Source of the DNA: Pseudomonadaceae bacterium UBA836
GTDB lineage: Bacteria; Pseudomonadota; Gammaproteobacteria; Pseudomonadales; Pseudomonadaceae
Direction of reading: 5' to 3'
Length of the DNA: 23,036 nt
Assembly: GCA_002296055.1 (NCBI GenBank)
Contig: DBHE01000007.1
Coordinates: 1 to 23,036, forward strand
A program made the translations under genes and the position numbers. The number at the start of each line of letters is the position of its first letter. Within the stretch, counting starts at the first letter, position 1. This document shows, piece after piece, positions 9,087 to 17,836 of this stretch. The notes below the pieces were generated by a model. The model worked only from the letters and a program-made list of their open reading frames with translations. It was not told the origin of the DNA and did no database searches.

Positions 9087-10982
9087 ATGTCTCAATCGAC
9101 CTATAACGCCGATGCGCTGGAAGTTCTCAGCGGTCTGGATCCGGTGCGCCGTCGCCCCGGGATGTACACCGACACCACCCGCCCCAACCATCTGGCGCAG
9201 GAGGTCATCGACAACAGTGTTGACGAGGCGCTGGCTGGCCATGCGCGCACCATCAGCGTTGTGCTGCATCAGGATAATGCCCTAGAGGTCAGTGATGATG
9301 GCCGTGGCATGCCCGTGGATATTCACCCGGAGGAGGGCGTATCCGGGGTCGAACTGATCCTTACCCGGCTGCATGCTGGCGGCAAGTTCTCCAACAAGAA
9401 CTATCAGTTCTCCGGCGGTTTGCACGGGGTGGGTATTTCGGTGGTCAACGCCTTGTCGCACAAGGTGGAAGTGCGCGTCAAACGAGACGGGCAGGAGTAC
9501 GCCATGGCCTTTGCCAATGGCGACAAGGTCCGTGAGCTGGAGGTGATCGGTACGGTCGGCAAGCGCAATACCGGCACGACCGTGACCTTCTGGCCGGATG
9601 CCAAGTATTTTGATTCAGCCAAGTTCAGTATCAGCCGGCTCAAACACCTGCTCAAGGCCAAGGCCGTGCTCTGCCCGGGGCTGAAGGTCGACTTTGACGA
9701 CCGCCAGTCCGGCGAGAAGATCAGTTGGTACTTTGAAGATGGCCTGCGCGACTATCTGGTCGATGCCTGCGCCGAGTGGCCAAAGCTGCCGGAAGAACCC
9801 TTCTCCGGGGCCTTTGCCGCCAAGCAGGAGGCAGTTGACTGGGCGGTGTTCTGGCTGCCCGAGGGCGGCGAGCTGGTGCAGGAAAGCTACGTCAACCTGA
9901 TTCCCACCGCACAGGGCGGTACCCACGTCAACGGTTTGCGTGCGGGGCTGCTGGAAGCCATCCGTGAGTTTTGTGAGTTTCGCAATCTGCTGCCGCGCGG
10001 CCTCAAACTGGCGCCAGAGGATATCTGGGAGCGCGTCAGTTATGTGCTGTCACTGAAAATGGCCGAGGCGCAGTTCTCTGGCCAGACCAAGGAGCGGTTG
10101 TCGTCTCGCGAGTCCGCGGCCTTTGTCTCCGGTGTGGTCAAGGATGCGTTCAGCCTGTGGCTGAACCAGCACGCCGATATCGGTCAGCAGATTGCCGAAA
10201 TGGCCATCAGCCACGCCGGTCGCCGTCTTAAGGCCGGCAAAAAGATCGAGCGCAAGCGCATCACCCAAGGGCCGGCTCTGCCGGGCAAGCTGGCCGATTG
10301 CGTGGGGCAGGACAGCAGCCGTTCGGAACTCTTTCTGGTTGAGGGTGACTCTGCCGGCGGCAGCGCCAAGCAGGCCCGCGACAAGGAGTTTCAGGCCATT
10401 ATGCCGCTGCGCGGCAAGATCCTGAACACCTGGGAGGTCGAGTCCAGTGAGGTGCTGGGCTCCCAGGAAGTACATGATATTGCGGTCGCTATTGGTGTGG
10501 ACCCGGGTGCGGCCAGTCTGGAGCAGCTACGCTACGGCAAGATCTGCATCCTCGCCGATGCCGACTCTGACGGTCTGCACATCGCCACGCTGCTCTGCGC
10601 TCTGTTTGTCCGCCATTTCCGCCCGCTGGTTGAGGCTGGCCATGTGTTTGTTGCCATGCCGCCGCTGTACCGCGTGGATATCGGCAAGGATGTCTATTAC
10701 GCGCTGGATGACGCCGAGAAGCAGGGCATCCTTGACCGCATCGAGGCCGAAGGTAAGCGTGGCAAGATTCAGGTAACACGCTTCAAGGGGTTGGGTGAAA
10801 TGAACCCGCTGCAGCTGCGTGAAACCACCATGGCGCCCGACACGCGGCGTCTGGTGCAGCTCACCGTCGACGAGACCCAGGACACCGAGCAGCTGATGGA
10901 TATGCTGCTGGCCAAAAAGCGCTCCTCCGATCGTAAGGCCTGGCTTGAAAGCAAGGGTGATCTGGCCGAGGTGTTGCTCTGA
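9087..10982 (+). CDS. parE: DNA topoisomerase IV subunit B (ParE)
   Basis: ParE is the ATPase subunit of topoisomerase IV, which with ParC unlinks daughter chromosomes. The 631 residues match the E. coli length of 630. The GHKL ATPase region has E39/N43 in EVIDNSVDEALAG, SDDGRGMP at 69-76 and FSGGLHGVGISVVNALS. The TOPRIM metal site is E419 (EGDSAGGSAKQARD) with D491, D493 and D495 (ADADSDG). The family ending FKGLGEMNPLQLRETT is intact. An AAGGAAG lies about a dozen bases before the ATG, a longer spacing than usual. The stop overlaps the next gene's first base (TGATG), so the secreted protein downstream is translationally coupled to it. Confidence 0.98.
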   Translation: MSQSTYNADALEVLSGLDPVRRRPGMYTDTTRPNHLAQEVIDNSVDEALAGHARTISVVLHQDNALEVSDDGRGMPVDIHPEEGVSGVELILTRLHAGGKFSNKNYQFSGGLHGVGISVVNALSHKVEVRVKRDGQEYAMAFANGDKVRELEVIGTVGKRNTGTTVTFWPDAKYFDSAKFSISRLKHLLKAKAVLCPGLKVDFDDRQSGEKISWYFEDGLRDYLVDACAEWPKLPEEPFSGAFAAKQEAVDWAVFWLPEGGELVQESYVNLIPTAQGGTHVNGLRAGLLEAIREFCEFRNLLPRGLKLAPEDIWERVSYVLSLKMAEAQFSGQTKERLSSRESAAFVSGVVKDAFSLWLNQHADIGQQIAEMAISHAGRRLKAGKKIERKRITQGPALPGKLADCVGQDSSRSELFLVEGDSAGGSAKQARDKEFQAIMPLRGKILNTWEVESSEVLGSQEVHDIAVAIGVDPGAASLEQLRYGKICILADADSDGLHIATLLCALFVRHFRPLVEAGHVFVAMPPLYRVDIGKDVYYALDDAEKQGILDRIEAEGKRGKIQVTRFKGLGEMNPLQLRETTMAPDTRRLVQLTVDETQDTEQLMDMLLAKKRSSDRKAWLESKGDLAEVLL

Positions 10983-12007
10983 TGATGCCTGCTGGTCTGC
11001 GCCTGTTGGGCGCCTGTGCGCTGCTGCTGAGTGTTACTGCCAACGCCTTTGAGCGTGCGCCTGAGTTGCAGCTTGAGTCGGCCCTGCCGGTGGACGGTAT
11101 GCCGCGCGGCAATCTTTCGGCCTTGCAGCACTGCAACGGGCAACTGTTGACCCTGTCTGATCGTGAAGACACCAGCCTGTTTGTGTTGCAGCGGGGCGAG
11201 CATGCTTATCAGGCGAGTGTCGAGAGCTTCACGCTGCCGTCTGAGTCGCCCTCCATGTTGCCCGTCAAGTTGCTGGCCGGCGCCTGGTTGCGTGGGTTAA
11301 GCGGCCAGGCGCTGGATTTTGAAGGGCTGGCCTGTGATGGCGAGGGCAATCGCTATCTGGTCAGCGAGAGCCAGCTGGGCGTGCTACGCCTGCCACCGCC
11401 GGGCGATACACCGGTGCAGGGCAGTTGGCTCAACCTGGACCCGGCGGTGTACACCGAGGGTGAGTCTCGCGGCCTCTGGCAGCAGGTCAACGCGCTGGCC
11501 GAAGGGGTGGCGATTGACGCCCAGGCCAACACCCTGTGGCTGGCGGCCGAGCGTCAGGGGCGTGGCCTGGTCAAGCTGCAGCGTCAGGGTGACCAATGGG
11601 CCTGTCCGCTGGCCGGGTGTGTGCTGCTCGCCGAGCGCCGCTTTCTGCCTACCGAACCCTTTGGGCCGGGGATCCTCAATCGTGAGGTGATGCCGGTCGA
11701 CTTTTCTGATCTGGCATTCTGGAAGGGGTGGCTGTGGAGCCTGGAGCGCAATGCGCATCAGGTGTGCCGTCGCAACGCCTTATCTGGCAAGCGTGAACGC
11801 TGTTGGTCGTTCGCCCAGTCGGTACTGGTTGAGCCCTACTTCTACCCTGATGCGCCTTTTGGCCTGGCAGAAGCCCTGCTGATCAGTGAAGAGGGCATCG
11901 TCATCGGGTTGGACAACAACAACCGCCTGCGGCCGGATGGCGACGCGCGGCCTTGGCTGTTTCACTTTGCGCTGCCTGACGACTGGCAGGAGGACGTGAC
12001 GCCGTGA
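10982..12007 (+). CDS. Secreted esterase-like-activity-of-phytase family protein
   Basis: This 341-residue protein has a clear signal peptide, with likely cleavage after VTANA at residue 22, so it is periplasmic or secreted. The body shows repeated blade-like segments (DFEGLACDGEGNRYLVSES, AEGVAIDAQANTLWLAAE, FSDLAFWKGWLWSLE) of the kind seen in the 'esterase-like activity of phytase' beta-propeller family. That match is from memory of family signatures. The enzyme activity is not established and no catalytic triad is evident. There are two in-frame ATGs at residues 1 and 2; the first overlaps the parE stop by one base. The stop in turn overlaps the GTG of the next gene. A C-x-x-x-x-C pair (WACPLAGCVL) could form a disulfide. 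Confidence 0.8.
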   Translation: MMPAGLRLLGACALLLSVTANAFERAPELQLESALPVDGMPRGNLSALQHCNGQLLTLSDREDTSLFVLQRGEHAYQASVESFTLPSESPSMLPVKLLAGAWLRGLSGQALDFEGLACDGEGNRYLVSESQLGVLRLPPPGDTPVQGSWLNLDPAVYTEGESRGLWQQVNALAEGVAIDAQANTLWLAAERQGRGLVKLQRQGDQWACPLAGCVLLAERRFLPTEPFGPGILNREVMPVDFSDLAFWKGWLWSLERNAHQVCRRNALSGKRERCWSFAQSVLVEPYFYPDAPFGLAEALLISEEGIVIGLDNNNRLRPDGDARPWLFHFALPDDWQEDVTP

Positions 12008-12528
12008 ACGAATCGACGCCTCCCTCCCAGCGCAAGCTGGGTACCGGCATGATGATTCTGGCGTGGATTGCCGGCCTGCTGTTGGCGGCATTCTGGTTCA
12101 GTGGCGTGGAAGAGCGCCAGCGCAACCCCAACCAAAACCCCGAGTCCAGTCGCCTGGACAGCGCGGTAGAGGTGCGGCTTGAGCCCAATCGGCAAGGGCA
12201 CTATCTGGTGAACGGGCGCATCAACAGCAGCGCCGTTACTCTGCTGGTGGATACCGGGGCGAGTTTTGTTGCGGTGCCGGCCGGTCTGGCCGAGGAGCTG
12301 GGGCTGGAGCGCGGCCGGCAATTCATGGTTGATACCGCCAACGGCACAGCAGAAGGCTATGCTACTCGGCTGAATAGCCTGCAGATTGGCGATATTCGTT
12401 TGCATGATGTGGAGGCCGGCATCGTGCCTGGCATGGGCGGCGATGAAGTGCTGCTGGGCATGAGTGCCCTGCGTCAGCTGGATTTTCGTTCGCAGGGCGG
12501 TGATTTGCTGCTGCGACAGTACCAATGA
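12004..12528 (+). CDS. Membrane-anchored retropepsin-like aspartic protease
   Basis: The 174 residues contain one transmembrane helix (about 15-34) followed by a clan AA aspartic protease domain. The active-site triad D83-T84-G85 lies in LLVDTGASFVAVP. A hydrophobic DEVLLGMSALRQLDF segment near the C terminus matches the second conserved block of the bacterial TIGR02281-type retropepsin family. With one catalytic Asp per chain it should act as a homodimer, and the topology places the domain in the periplasm. Translation starts at GTG, overlapping the upstream stop as GTGA. The substrate is unknown. It lies between the secreted phytase-like gene and parC, 46 bases before the latter. Confidence 0.88.
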   Translation: MNESTPPSQRKLGTGMMILAWIAGLLLAAFWFSGVEERQRNPNQNPESSRLDSAVEVRLEPNRQGHYLVNGRINSSAVTLLVDTGASFVAVPAGLAEELGLERGRQFMVDTANGTAEGYATRLNSLQIGDIRLHDVEAGIVPGMGGDEVLLGMSALRQLDFRSQGGDLLLRQYQ

Positions 12529-12574
12529 GTTTTCAAGCGGGCCGCCTGGCGCTGCCCACCCGTGGAGATAATGC

Positions 12575-14857
12575 ATGAGTGATGGACTGGACCTGAGCCT
12601 GGATGGCGTAGAGCGTCGCTCGCTGGCGTCCTTTACCGAGGAAGCCTACCTCAACTATTCCATGTACGTGATCATGGACCGGGCCCTGCCGCATATTGGC
12701 GACGGTCTCAAACCCGTGCAGCGGCGAATTGTTTACGCCATGAGTGAGCTGGGCCTATCGGCCAGCTCAAAGCATAAGAAGTCGGCCCGTACCGTGGGTG
12801 ACGTGCTGGGTAAATACCATCCGCACGGCGATTCGGCCTGTTACGAGGCCATGGTGCTGATGGCGCAACCCTTCTCTTACCGCTACCCGCTGGTAGACGG
12901 TCAGGGTAACTGGGGCGCGCCGGACGATCCCAAATCCTTCGCTGCCATGCGTTATACCGAAGCTCGCCTGGCGCGCTACAGCGAGGTGTTGCTGTCGGAG
13001 CTGGGGCAGGGCACGGTAGATTGGCAGCCGAACTTTGACGGCACCATGGAAGAACCCATGGTGTTGCCGGCCCGCTTGCCCAATCTTTTGCTCAACGGCA
13101 CTACCGGCATCGCCGTCGGTATGGCCACCGATATTCCGCCACACAACCTCAAGGAAGTGGCTGCCGCCTGTGTTCGTCTGCTGGATGACCCGGGCGCTGG
13201 CCTCGACGAGATCCTTGAGCACGTGCAGGGGCCGGACTTTCCCACCGAAGCGGAGATTGTCACGCCCCGTCACGAGTTATTGAAAATGTACGCCAGCGGC
13301 CGGGGTTCGGTGCGCTGCCGCGCTGTCTGGGACAAAGAAGATGGCGAGGTAGTCATTACCGCGCTGCCGCATCAGGTCTCCGGTGCCAAGGTGCTGGAGC
13401 AGATTGCTGCACAGATGCAGAACAAAAAGCTGCCCATGGTCGCTGACCTGCGCGACGAGTCTGATCATGAAAACCCGACGCGCATTGTTATTGTGCCGCG
13501 CTCCAATCGGGTCGATCTCGACGATCTGATGCAGCATCTGTTTGCCACCACCGATCTGGAGCACAGCTACCGGGTCAACATGAACGTCATCGGCACCGAC
13601 GGCAAGCCGGCGGTCAAGGACCTATGGACCTTGCTCAGTGAGTGGCTGGGCTTTCGTGTGGCGACCGTGCGCCGCCGCCTGCAGTTTCGCCTGGACAAGG
13701 TGCTGGCACGCCTGCACCTGTTGGATGGCTTGCTGGTGGCCTTCCTCAATCTGGATGAAGTCATTCACATCATTCGCACCGAGGATCACCCCAAAGCCGA
13801 GTTGATCGCCCGGTTTGACCTGAGTGAACTGCAGGCGGACTACATTCTGGACACCCGCCTGCGTCAGCTGGCGCGTCTGGAAGAAATGAAGATTCGCGCC
13901 GAGCAAGATGCGCTGCGCGAGGAGCGTGACCACTTGCAGAGCGTGCTGGGTGACGAGCGCAAGCTGCGCAGCCTGGTGCGCGATGAACTGGTTGCCGATG
14001 CCGAGACCTATGGGGATGAGCGCCGCTCGCCGCTGGTAGAACGCAAAGAGGCCAAGGCCCTGTCCGAAACCGATCTGGTGCCCTCTGAACCGGTGACGGT
14101 GGTGCTCTCGGAGAAAGGCTGGGTGCGCTGCGCCAAGGGGCATGATGTAGATGGTGCCAGCCTGAATTACAAGGCGGGCGACGGCTACCTGGGGCAGGCC
14201 AGCGGGCGCTCCAATCAGCAGGCGGTGTTTATCGACAGCAGCGGGCGCAGCTATTCGCTGGCAGCCCATACCCTGCCGTCAGCGCGCGGGCAGGGCGAGC
14301 CGTTGACCGGGCGCTTCAGCCCACCGGCCGGCACCAGTTTTGACGCGGTGCTGATGCCCGAGGATGAGAGCCTGTACCTGCTGGCGTCCGATGCCGGCTA
14401 TGGTTTCCTGGTCAAGGGCGAGGATATGCTCGCCAAGAACAAGAACGGCAAGGCGCTGCTGAATTTGCCCGAGGGCGGCCGTATTCTCACGCCGCAGCGC
14501 GTACGTTATCCGCAGAGCAGCCACTTGGCGGCGGTATCCAACGAGGGCCGTCTGCTGGTGTTCCCGCTCAAGGATCTGCCGCAACTGTCCAAGGGCAAGG
14601 GCAACAAGATCCTGTCGCTGCCCTCTGCGCGGGTCAAATCACGCGAGGAGTTTGTCGCCGGGTTGGCTGTGCTGCCGCCGGGTGCGCAGCTGGTACTGAC
14701 CGCCGGCAAGCGCACCTTGACCCTCAAGGCTGCTGATCTGGAGCATTACAGCGGTGAACGCGGCCGTCGTGGCAACAAGCTGCCGCGCGGCTTCCAGAAG
14801 GTTGACGAGGTGGCAGTAGAGGTGCCGTCAGTCAGTACGCCGGCCGACGAAGGCTGA
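12575..14857 (+). CDS. parC: DNA topoisomerase IV subunit A (ParC)
   Basis: ParC is the DNA cleavage and rejoining subunit of topoisomerase IV. The 760 residues compare with about 752-754 in E. coli and P. aeruginosa. The active-site pair R126-Y127 lies in [10 protein letters not shown]. The quinolone-resistance region has S87 and E91 ([13 protein letters not shown]), the unmutated residues. The catalytic core extends to about residue 480, followed by a coiled-coil segment and a C-terminal beta-pinwheel (about 500-745) with repeats such as [16 protein letters not shown]. The ATG at 12575 has GGAG seven bases upstream. It ends the parE-led gene run and converges on the AhpA/YtjB-family gene. 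Confidence 0.98.
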   Translation: MSDGLDLSLDGVERRSLASFTEEAYLNYSMYVIMDRALPHIGDGLKPVQRRIVYAMSELGLSASSKHKKSARTVGDVLGKYHPHGDSACYEAMVLMAQPFSYRYPLVDGQGNWGAPDDPKSFAAMRYTEARLARYSEVLLSELGQGTVDWQPNFDGTMEEPMVLPARLPNLLLNGTTGIAVGMATDIPPHNLKEVAAACVRLLDDPGAGLDEILEHVQGPDFPTEAEIVTPRHELLKMYASGRGSVRCRAVWDKEDGEVVITALPHQVSGAKVLEQIAAQMQNKKLPMVADLRDESDHENPTRIVIVPRSNRVDLDDLMQHLFATTDLEHSYRVNMNVIGTDGKPAVKDLWTLLSEWLGFRVATVRRRLQFRLDKVLARLHLLDGLLVAFLNLDEVIHIIRTEDHPKAELIARFDLSELQADYILDTRLRQLARLEEMKIRAEQDALREERDHLQSVLGDERKLRSLVRDELVADAETYGDERRSPLVERKEAKALSETDLVPSEPVTVVLSEKGWVRCAKGHDVDGASLNYKAGDGYLGQASGRSNQQAVFIDSSGRSYSLAAHTLPSARGQGEPLTGRFSPPAGTSFDAVLMPEDESLYLLASDAGYGFLVKGEDMLAKNKNGKALLNLPEGGRILTPQRVRYPQSSHLAAVSNEGRLLVFPLKDLPQLSKGKGNKILSLPSARVKSREEFVAGLAVLPPGAQLVLTAGKRTLTLKAADLEHYSGERGRRGNKLPRGFQKVDEVAVEVPSVSTPADEG

Positions 14858-14879
14858 CGGCAACGCCTGACCGGTGTGT

Positions 14880-14924
14880 GCTGTACAGCCAGCGCAGGCT
14901 CAGGCCTGACGCTGGTTGTACAGC
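14880..14924. terminator. Bidirectional terminator between parC and the AhpA/YtjB-like gene
   Basis: A 45-base imperfect palindrome pairs GCTGTACA (14880-14887) with TGTACAGC (14917-14924), then CCAGCG with CGCTGG and CAGGC with GCCTG, leaving a G-T pair, one bulged A and a TCAG loop. It starts 22 bases after the parC stop and contains the last codons and stop of the minus-strand gene, so it would close both transcripts. Confidence 0.72.
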
Positions 14925-16423
14925 GAGCTAAGTTGGCGCTCGAGCAGCGACTGATACGGCTCCAGCAGGCGCTCGATACAGAAGGTGCCGGGTTGGCTGG
15001 CAAGGCGCCGAGTCGAGGCGCACTGACGGAGCGGGTCGCTTGCTGCCAGTTCCGCGTCGACCAGCAACAGGTTTCGGCTGTGTTGCAGCTGCTCCAGTAC
15101 CTGCTGACAGGCCGGGTGTTCACCCAAGGCCTTCTCATCCAGTCCAGCCAGGCCGGCCGCGTGACCGAGCGCCAGTTGCAGGTGCAACGCGGTGCCGGTA
15201 TCGGCAATCTCTATCTGCAGGTCATGTCCCAGCACGCGCAGCAGCTCACCGCAGCACAGGCTGTGCTTGAGCTCCGCGCCACCGGCTTCCGGGTTGTCTC
15301 TGAATAGCAGCACGCTGGTGCCGTCGAACAGCGTGTGCTGCTCGCCGCCGTACAGTTGGCAGGCACGCTGAACCTGTTGGCGATAACGCTCCAGCAGCGT
15401 CATCAAACGCTCGCGCGGGAGACGGCGCAGGGCTTCCTGATTACCCAACCGGACCGCCAGCATGGCCTGGCGGGCGAGACTGGGCGCAGGCTCTTCATCT
15501 GCTGCCGCGTCTGTGAGTGTGTCCGAGGGTGCGACTTCTTCTTGCTGGTCTTGCTCTGTTTCTGTGGTGTCGCTCTCGGTGTCGATGGGGTCGGCTGGCG
15601 CCGCATCGGCTGTTTCTGCCGGCGTTTCGTCGCTGCCTGCAGTGTCCGGGCTCGGGTCTGCTGCGGCGGCGATGTCTGTGGCGTGGATGTACGCGGGTTC
15701 CGGTAACGGCGCTGGAGCCGGCTCGGGCTCGGGCAGAAGGCCGCGGTGCGCCAGCATAGCGCGTGAAAGCTCACCGAGCTCATCGCGACGACGATAGCCG
15801 GGAGCCGGGTAGTTGGGGGAATTGTCCCACTCGGCTAGCGCACTCAGTTGGCGTGACAGTTCGCGTCCGCGATGCCACGCCAGCAACCCACCCAGGCCGC
15901 CAATCAGCAGTAGACCCCAGATCAGCCGTTCGAGCAGCTGCTGAGCCGGCTGGACGAAGGGAGCTGCGCTGAGTGTCAGCTGTACCTGTCCAGCCAGTTG
16001 ATCCTGCAGGTGCACTGCGGCCGGATAGCGGCCCTGGCCGGGCGCGCGTAGCTGGCGCGAAGGCTCGCTGCCCGCTTCGGCCAGAAGTCGGTTGTTGGGG
16101 GAGTAGAGGCTGACATGGGCAATCATCGGATTCTGTGCCCATTGAGCCAACAGCATGTTCAGGCTGAGGCGATCCTCAGCTGCCAGAGGCTCAGCAGCAG
16201 AGGCGGAAATCTGCCTGGCTAGCGCGCTGCCTGCGCGGTCGGCCTGCTGGGCTATGTCCTGGTTCAGCTGAAACTTGCCAAGCCAGAGCAGCAATATCAG
16301 CATCAATAGCATGGGGCCGAGCACCATCAACGGCAATGCTCCAGCCAACGTCAGGGAGCGGCGTCGCAGATTGGCGTAGCAGCGGAGGAACAGATTATCG
16401 GGGGGCGTAGTTGGGCGGCTCAA
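14900..16423 (-). CDS. AhpA/YtjB-family membrane protein with cyclase-like cytoplasmic domain
   Basis: This 507-residue protein has a transmembrane helix at about 26-49, a periplasmic part at 50-165, a second helix at 166-183 and a HAMP-like juxtamembrane stretch at 184-225. An acidic Pro/Ala/Asp/Glu-rich linker (about 230-315) and a globular cytoplasmic domain (316-507) follow. The membrane half and the divergent position beside serB match the YtjB (SMP_2) family, whose E. coli member is only about 214 residues. The C-terminal domain has the spacing of a class III nucleotide cyclase, but the first metal Asp is R325; D367 (TLFDGTSVLLF) is kept. I chose TTG at 16423 because a promoter-like TATACT lies upstream and no ATG precedes the first helix. 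The ribosome site is poor, so the start is uncertain. The function is unknown; a sensor role is inferred. Confidence 0.78.
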   Translation of the reverse strand: MSRPTTPPDNLFLRCYANLRRRSLTLAGALPLMVLGPMLLMLILLLWLGKFQLNQDIAQQADRAGSALARQISASAAEPLAAEDRLSLNMLLAQWAQNPMIAHVSLYSPNNRLLAEAGSEPSRQLRAPGQGRYPAAVHLQDQLAGQVQLTLSAAPFVQPAQQLLERLIWGLLLIGGLGGLLAWHRGRELSRQLSALAEWDNSPNYPAPGYRRRDELGELSRAMLAHRGLLPEPEPAPAPLPEPAYIHATDIAAAADPSPDTAGSDETPAETADAAPADPIDTESDTTETEQDQQEEVAPSDTLTDAAADEEPAPSLARQAMLAVRLGNQEALRRLPRERLMTLLERYRQQVQRACQLYGGEQHTLFDGTSVLLFRDNPEAGGAELKHSLCCGELLRVLGHDLQIEIADTGTALHLQLALGHAAGLAGLDEKALGEHPACQQVLEQLQHSRNLLLVDAELAASDPLRQCASTRRLASQPGTFCIERLLEPYQSLLERQLSSLYNQRQA

Positions 16424-16486
16424 GGCAAGACTCGACTGGTTGCGGAGGCGGCACCCTGAAGTGTCTGGGCGGCGGCGCGTTGGGCG

Positions 16487-16492
16487 AGTATA
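16487..16492 (-). promoter_or_regulatory. Candidate -10 box for the AhpA/YtjB-like gene
   Basis: The minus strand reads TATACT, five of six consensus bases. The -35 region is only T-rich. Transcription would start near 16480, leaving about 57 bases before the TTG at 16423. This would exclude the possible upstream GTG at 16501 as a start. Confidence 0.4.
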
Positions 16493-16547
16493 GCTATTCA
16501 CGAAAACGGGAAAAAGGCTGATCTGTGAGCTGTTTGCCAAATGCAGG

Positions 16548-16553
16548 TAGAAT
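16548..16553 (+). promoter_or_regulatory. serB: Candidate -10 box for serB
   Basis: TAGAAT matches five of six consensus bases and would start transcription near 16560, about 25 bases before the serB TTG. No good -35 box is seen at the standard distance. Confidence 0.4.
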
Positions 16554-16585
16554 AGCGGCCAGTTCTGTCTGCCGGAGTGCCTGCC

Positions 16586-17797
16586 TTGAAGGAAATTGTC
16601 CTGATCAACATCACCGGTCCCGATCGTCCGGGGCTGACCGCCGCCATCACCGGCCTGCTGGCCAAGGCGCAGGTCAATATCCTGGATATTGGCCAAGCGG
16701 TGATTCATGACACCCTGTCTTTCGGGATTCTGGTTGAGATGCCGGCCGGGCAGGGTAGCTCCGATGTGCTCAAGGATGTGCTCTTTCGCGGATACGAGCT
16801 GGATCAGCAGGTGCGCTTCACGCCGGTTAGTGCCGAGGAGTACAGCCGTTGGGTGGAAGGGCAGGGCAAGGCGCGGCATATCGTTACCCTGCTGGCCCGT
16901 CGCATTACCGCTGAGCATATTGCCAGGGTTAGTGAAATCACTGCGCGCTACGGTCTGAATATCGACCATATCGATCGACTGTCCGGTCGTATCCCGGAAG
17001 GCTTGCCTGAGGATCAGGGCAAGGGCTGCATTGAGTTTTCGGTACGGGGCGAGCCGGCAGATCCAGCCGCGCTGCGTGCTGAGTTTTTGGCTATCGCCCA
17101 GGAGCTGAGCGTCGATATCGCTTTCCAGCAGGACAGCCTGTTCCGTCGCAATCGCCGGCTGGTGGTGTTTGATATGGACTCGACGCTGATCGACGCCGAG
17201 GTGATCGACGAGCTGGCCAAGGCGGCGGGCGTGGGTGAGGCAGTGGCGGAAATCACCGAACGGGCAATGCGTGGTGAGCTGGACTTCCGTGCCAGCTTCC
17301 GTGAGCGCATGGCGCTGCTCAAGGGGCTGCCCGTGTCCACTCTCGACAGTATTGCCGAATCGCTGCGCCTGACCGAAGGCGCCGAAACCCTGATTGCCCA
17401 GCTAAGACGTCTTGGCTACAAGACGGCGATTCTGTCAGGTGGCTTCAATTACTTTGCTGAGCGCCTGCAGCAGCGCTTGGGTATCGACTACGTCTACGCC
17501 AACGCCTTGCCGGTTGAGAACGGCCTGGTGACCGGCGAGGTGCAAGAGCCGATTGTAGACGGTCAGCGCAAGGCAGAGCTGCTGCGTCAACTGGCCCAGC
17601 AGGAGGGGATCAGCCTGGAGCAGACCATTGCCGTTGGCGACGGCGCCAACGATCTGCCGATGCTGTCGATTGCCGGGCTGGGTGTGGCGTTTCGCGCCAA
17701 GCCGCTGGTCAAACAGTCTGCCAAACAGGCCATTTCGACCCTGGGTCTGGATGGCATTCTGTATCTGCTGGGCTTCCGTGACCGCGATGGTGCTTGA
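16586..17797 (+). CDS. serB: Phosphoserine phosphatase SerB
   Basis: SerB hydrolyses O-phospho-L-serine to serine, the last step of serine synthesis. The 403 residues begin with two ACT-type regulatory domains (about 1-80 and 85-175), the first opening with the conserved EIVLINITGPDRPGLT. A HAD-family phosphatase domain follows. Its nucleophile motif is D196-x-D198-x-T200 (FDMDST), motif II is the ILSGGF stretch, and motif III is GDGAND with D352 and D356. I chose TTG at 16586, eight bases after GGAG (16574-16577), because it gives the family's N terminus. A GTG at 16577 would add three residues but overlaps that site. Two ACT domains are typical of the Pseudomonas form. Confidence 0.95.
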   Translation: MKEIVLINITGPDRPGLTAAITGLLAKAQVNILDIGQAVIHDTLSFGILVEMPAGQGSSDVLKDVLFRGYELDQQVRFTPVSAEEYSRWVEGQGKARHIVTLLARRITAEHIARVSEITARYGLNIDHIDRLSGRIPEGLPEDQGKGCIEFSVRGEPADPAALRAEFLAIAQELSVDIAFQQDSLFRRNRRLVVFDMDSTLIDAEVIDELAKAAGVGEAVAEITERAMRGELDFRASFRERMALLKGLPVSTLDSIAESLRLTEGAETLIAQLRRLGYKTAILSGGFNYFAERLQQRLGIDYVYANALPVENGLVTGEVQEPIVDGQRKAELLRQLAQQEGISLEQTIAVGDGANDLPMLSIAGLGVAFRAKPLVKQSAKQAISTLGLDGILYLLGFRDRDGA

Positions 17798-17814
17798 CCA
17801 GCGTTTTCCCAGAA

Positions 17815-17836
17815 CAGCGCTGATTATTCAGCGCTG
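17815..17836. terminator. Shared hairpin between serB and fimX
   Basis: CAGCGCTGA (17815-17823) and TCAGCGCTG (17828-17836) form a perfect nine-base-pair stem with a TTAT loop, 17 bases after the serB stop. The stop codon of fimX (17824-17826) lies in the loop and its last codons are in the stem. No T-run follows on either side, so termination strength is uncertain. Confidence 0.55.

Noticed and set aside
13622..14269. 215-codon frame antisense to parC
   Set aside because: A shadow of the parC codon pattern with no start signal or family resemblance.
15335..15797. Several plus-strand frames opposite the acidic linker, rich in Cys, Val or Ser
   Set aside because: They are reverse readings of the GC-rich Pro/Ala/Asp/Glu codons of the linker, without ribosome sites or conserved features.
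16424..16969. Extension of the AhpA/YtjB-like frame to an ATG at 16969
   Set aside because: It would overlap the first ACT domain of serB and cross both divergent promoter candidates; the extra 182 residues do not resemble any family.
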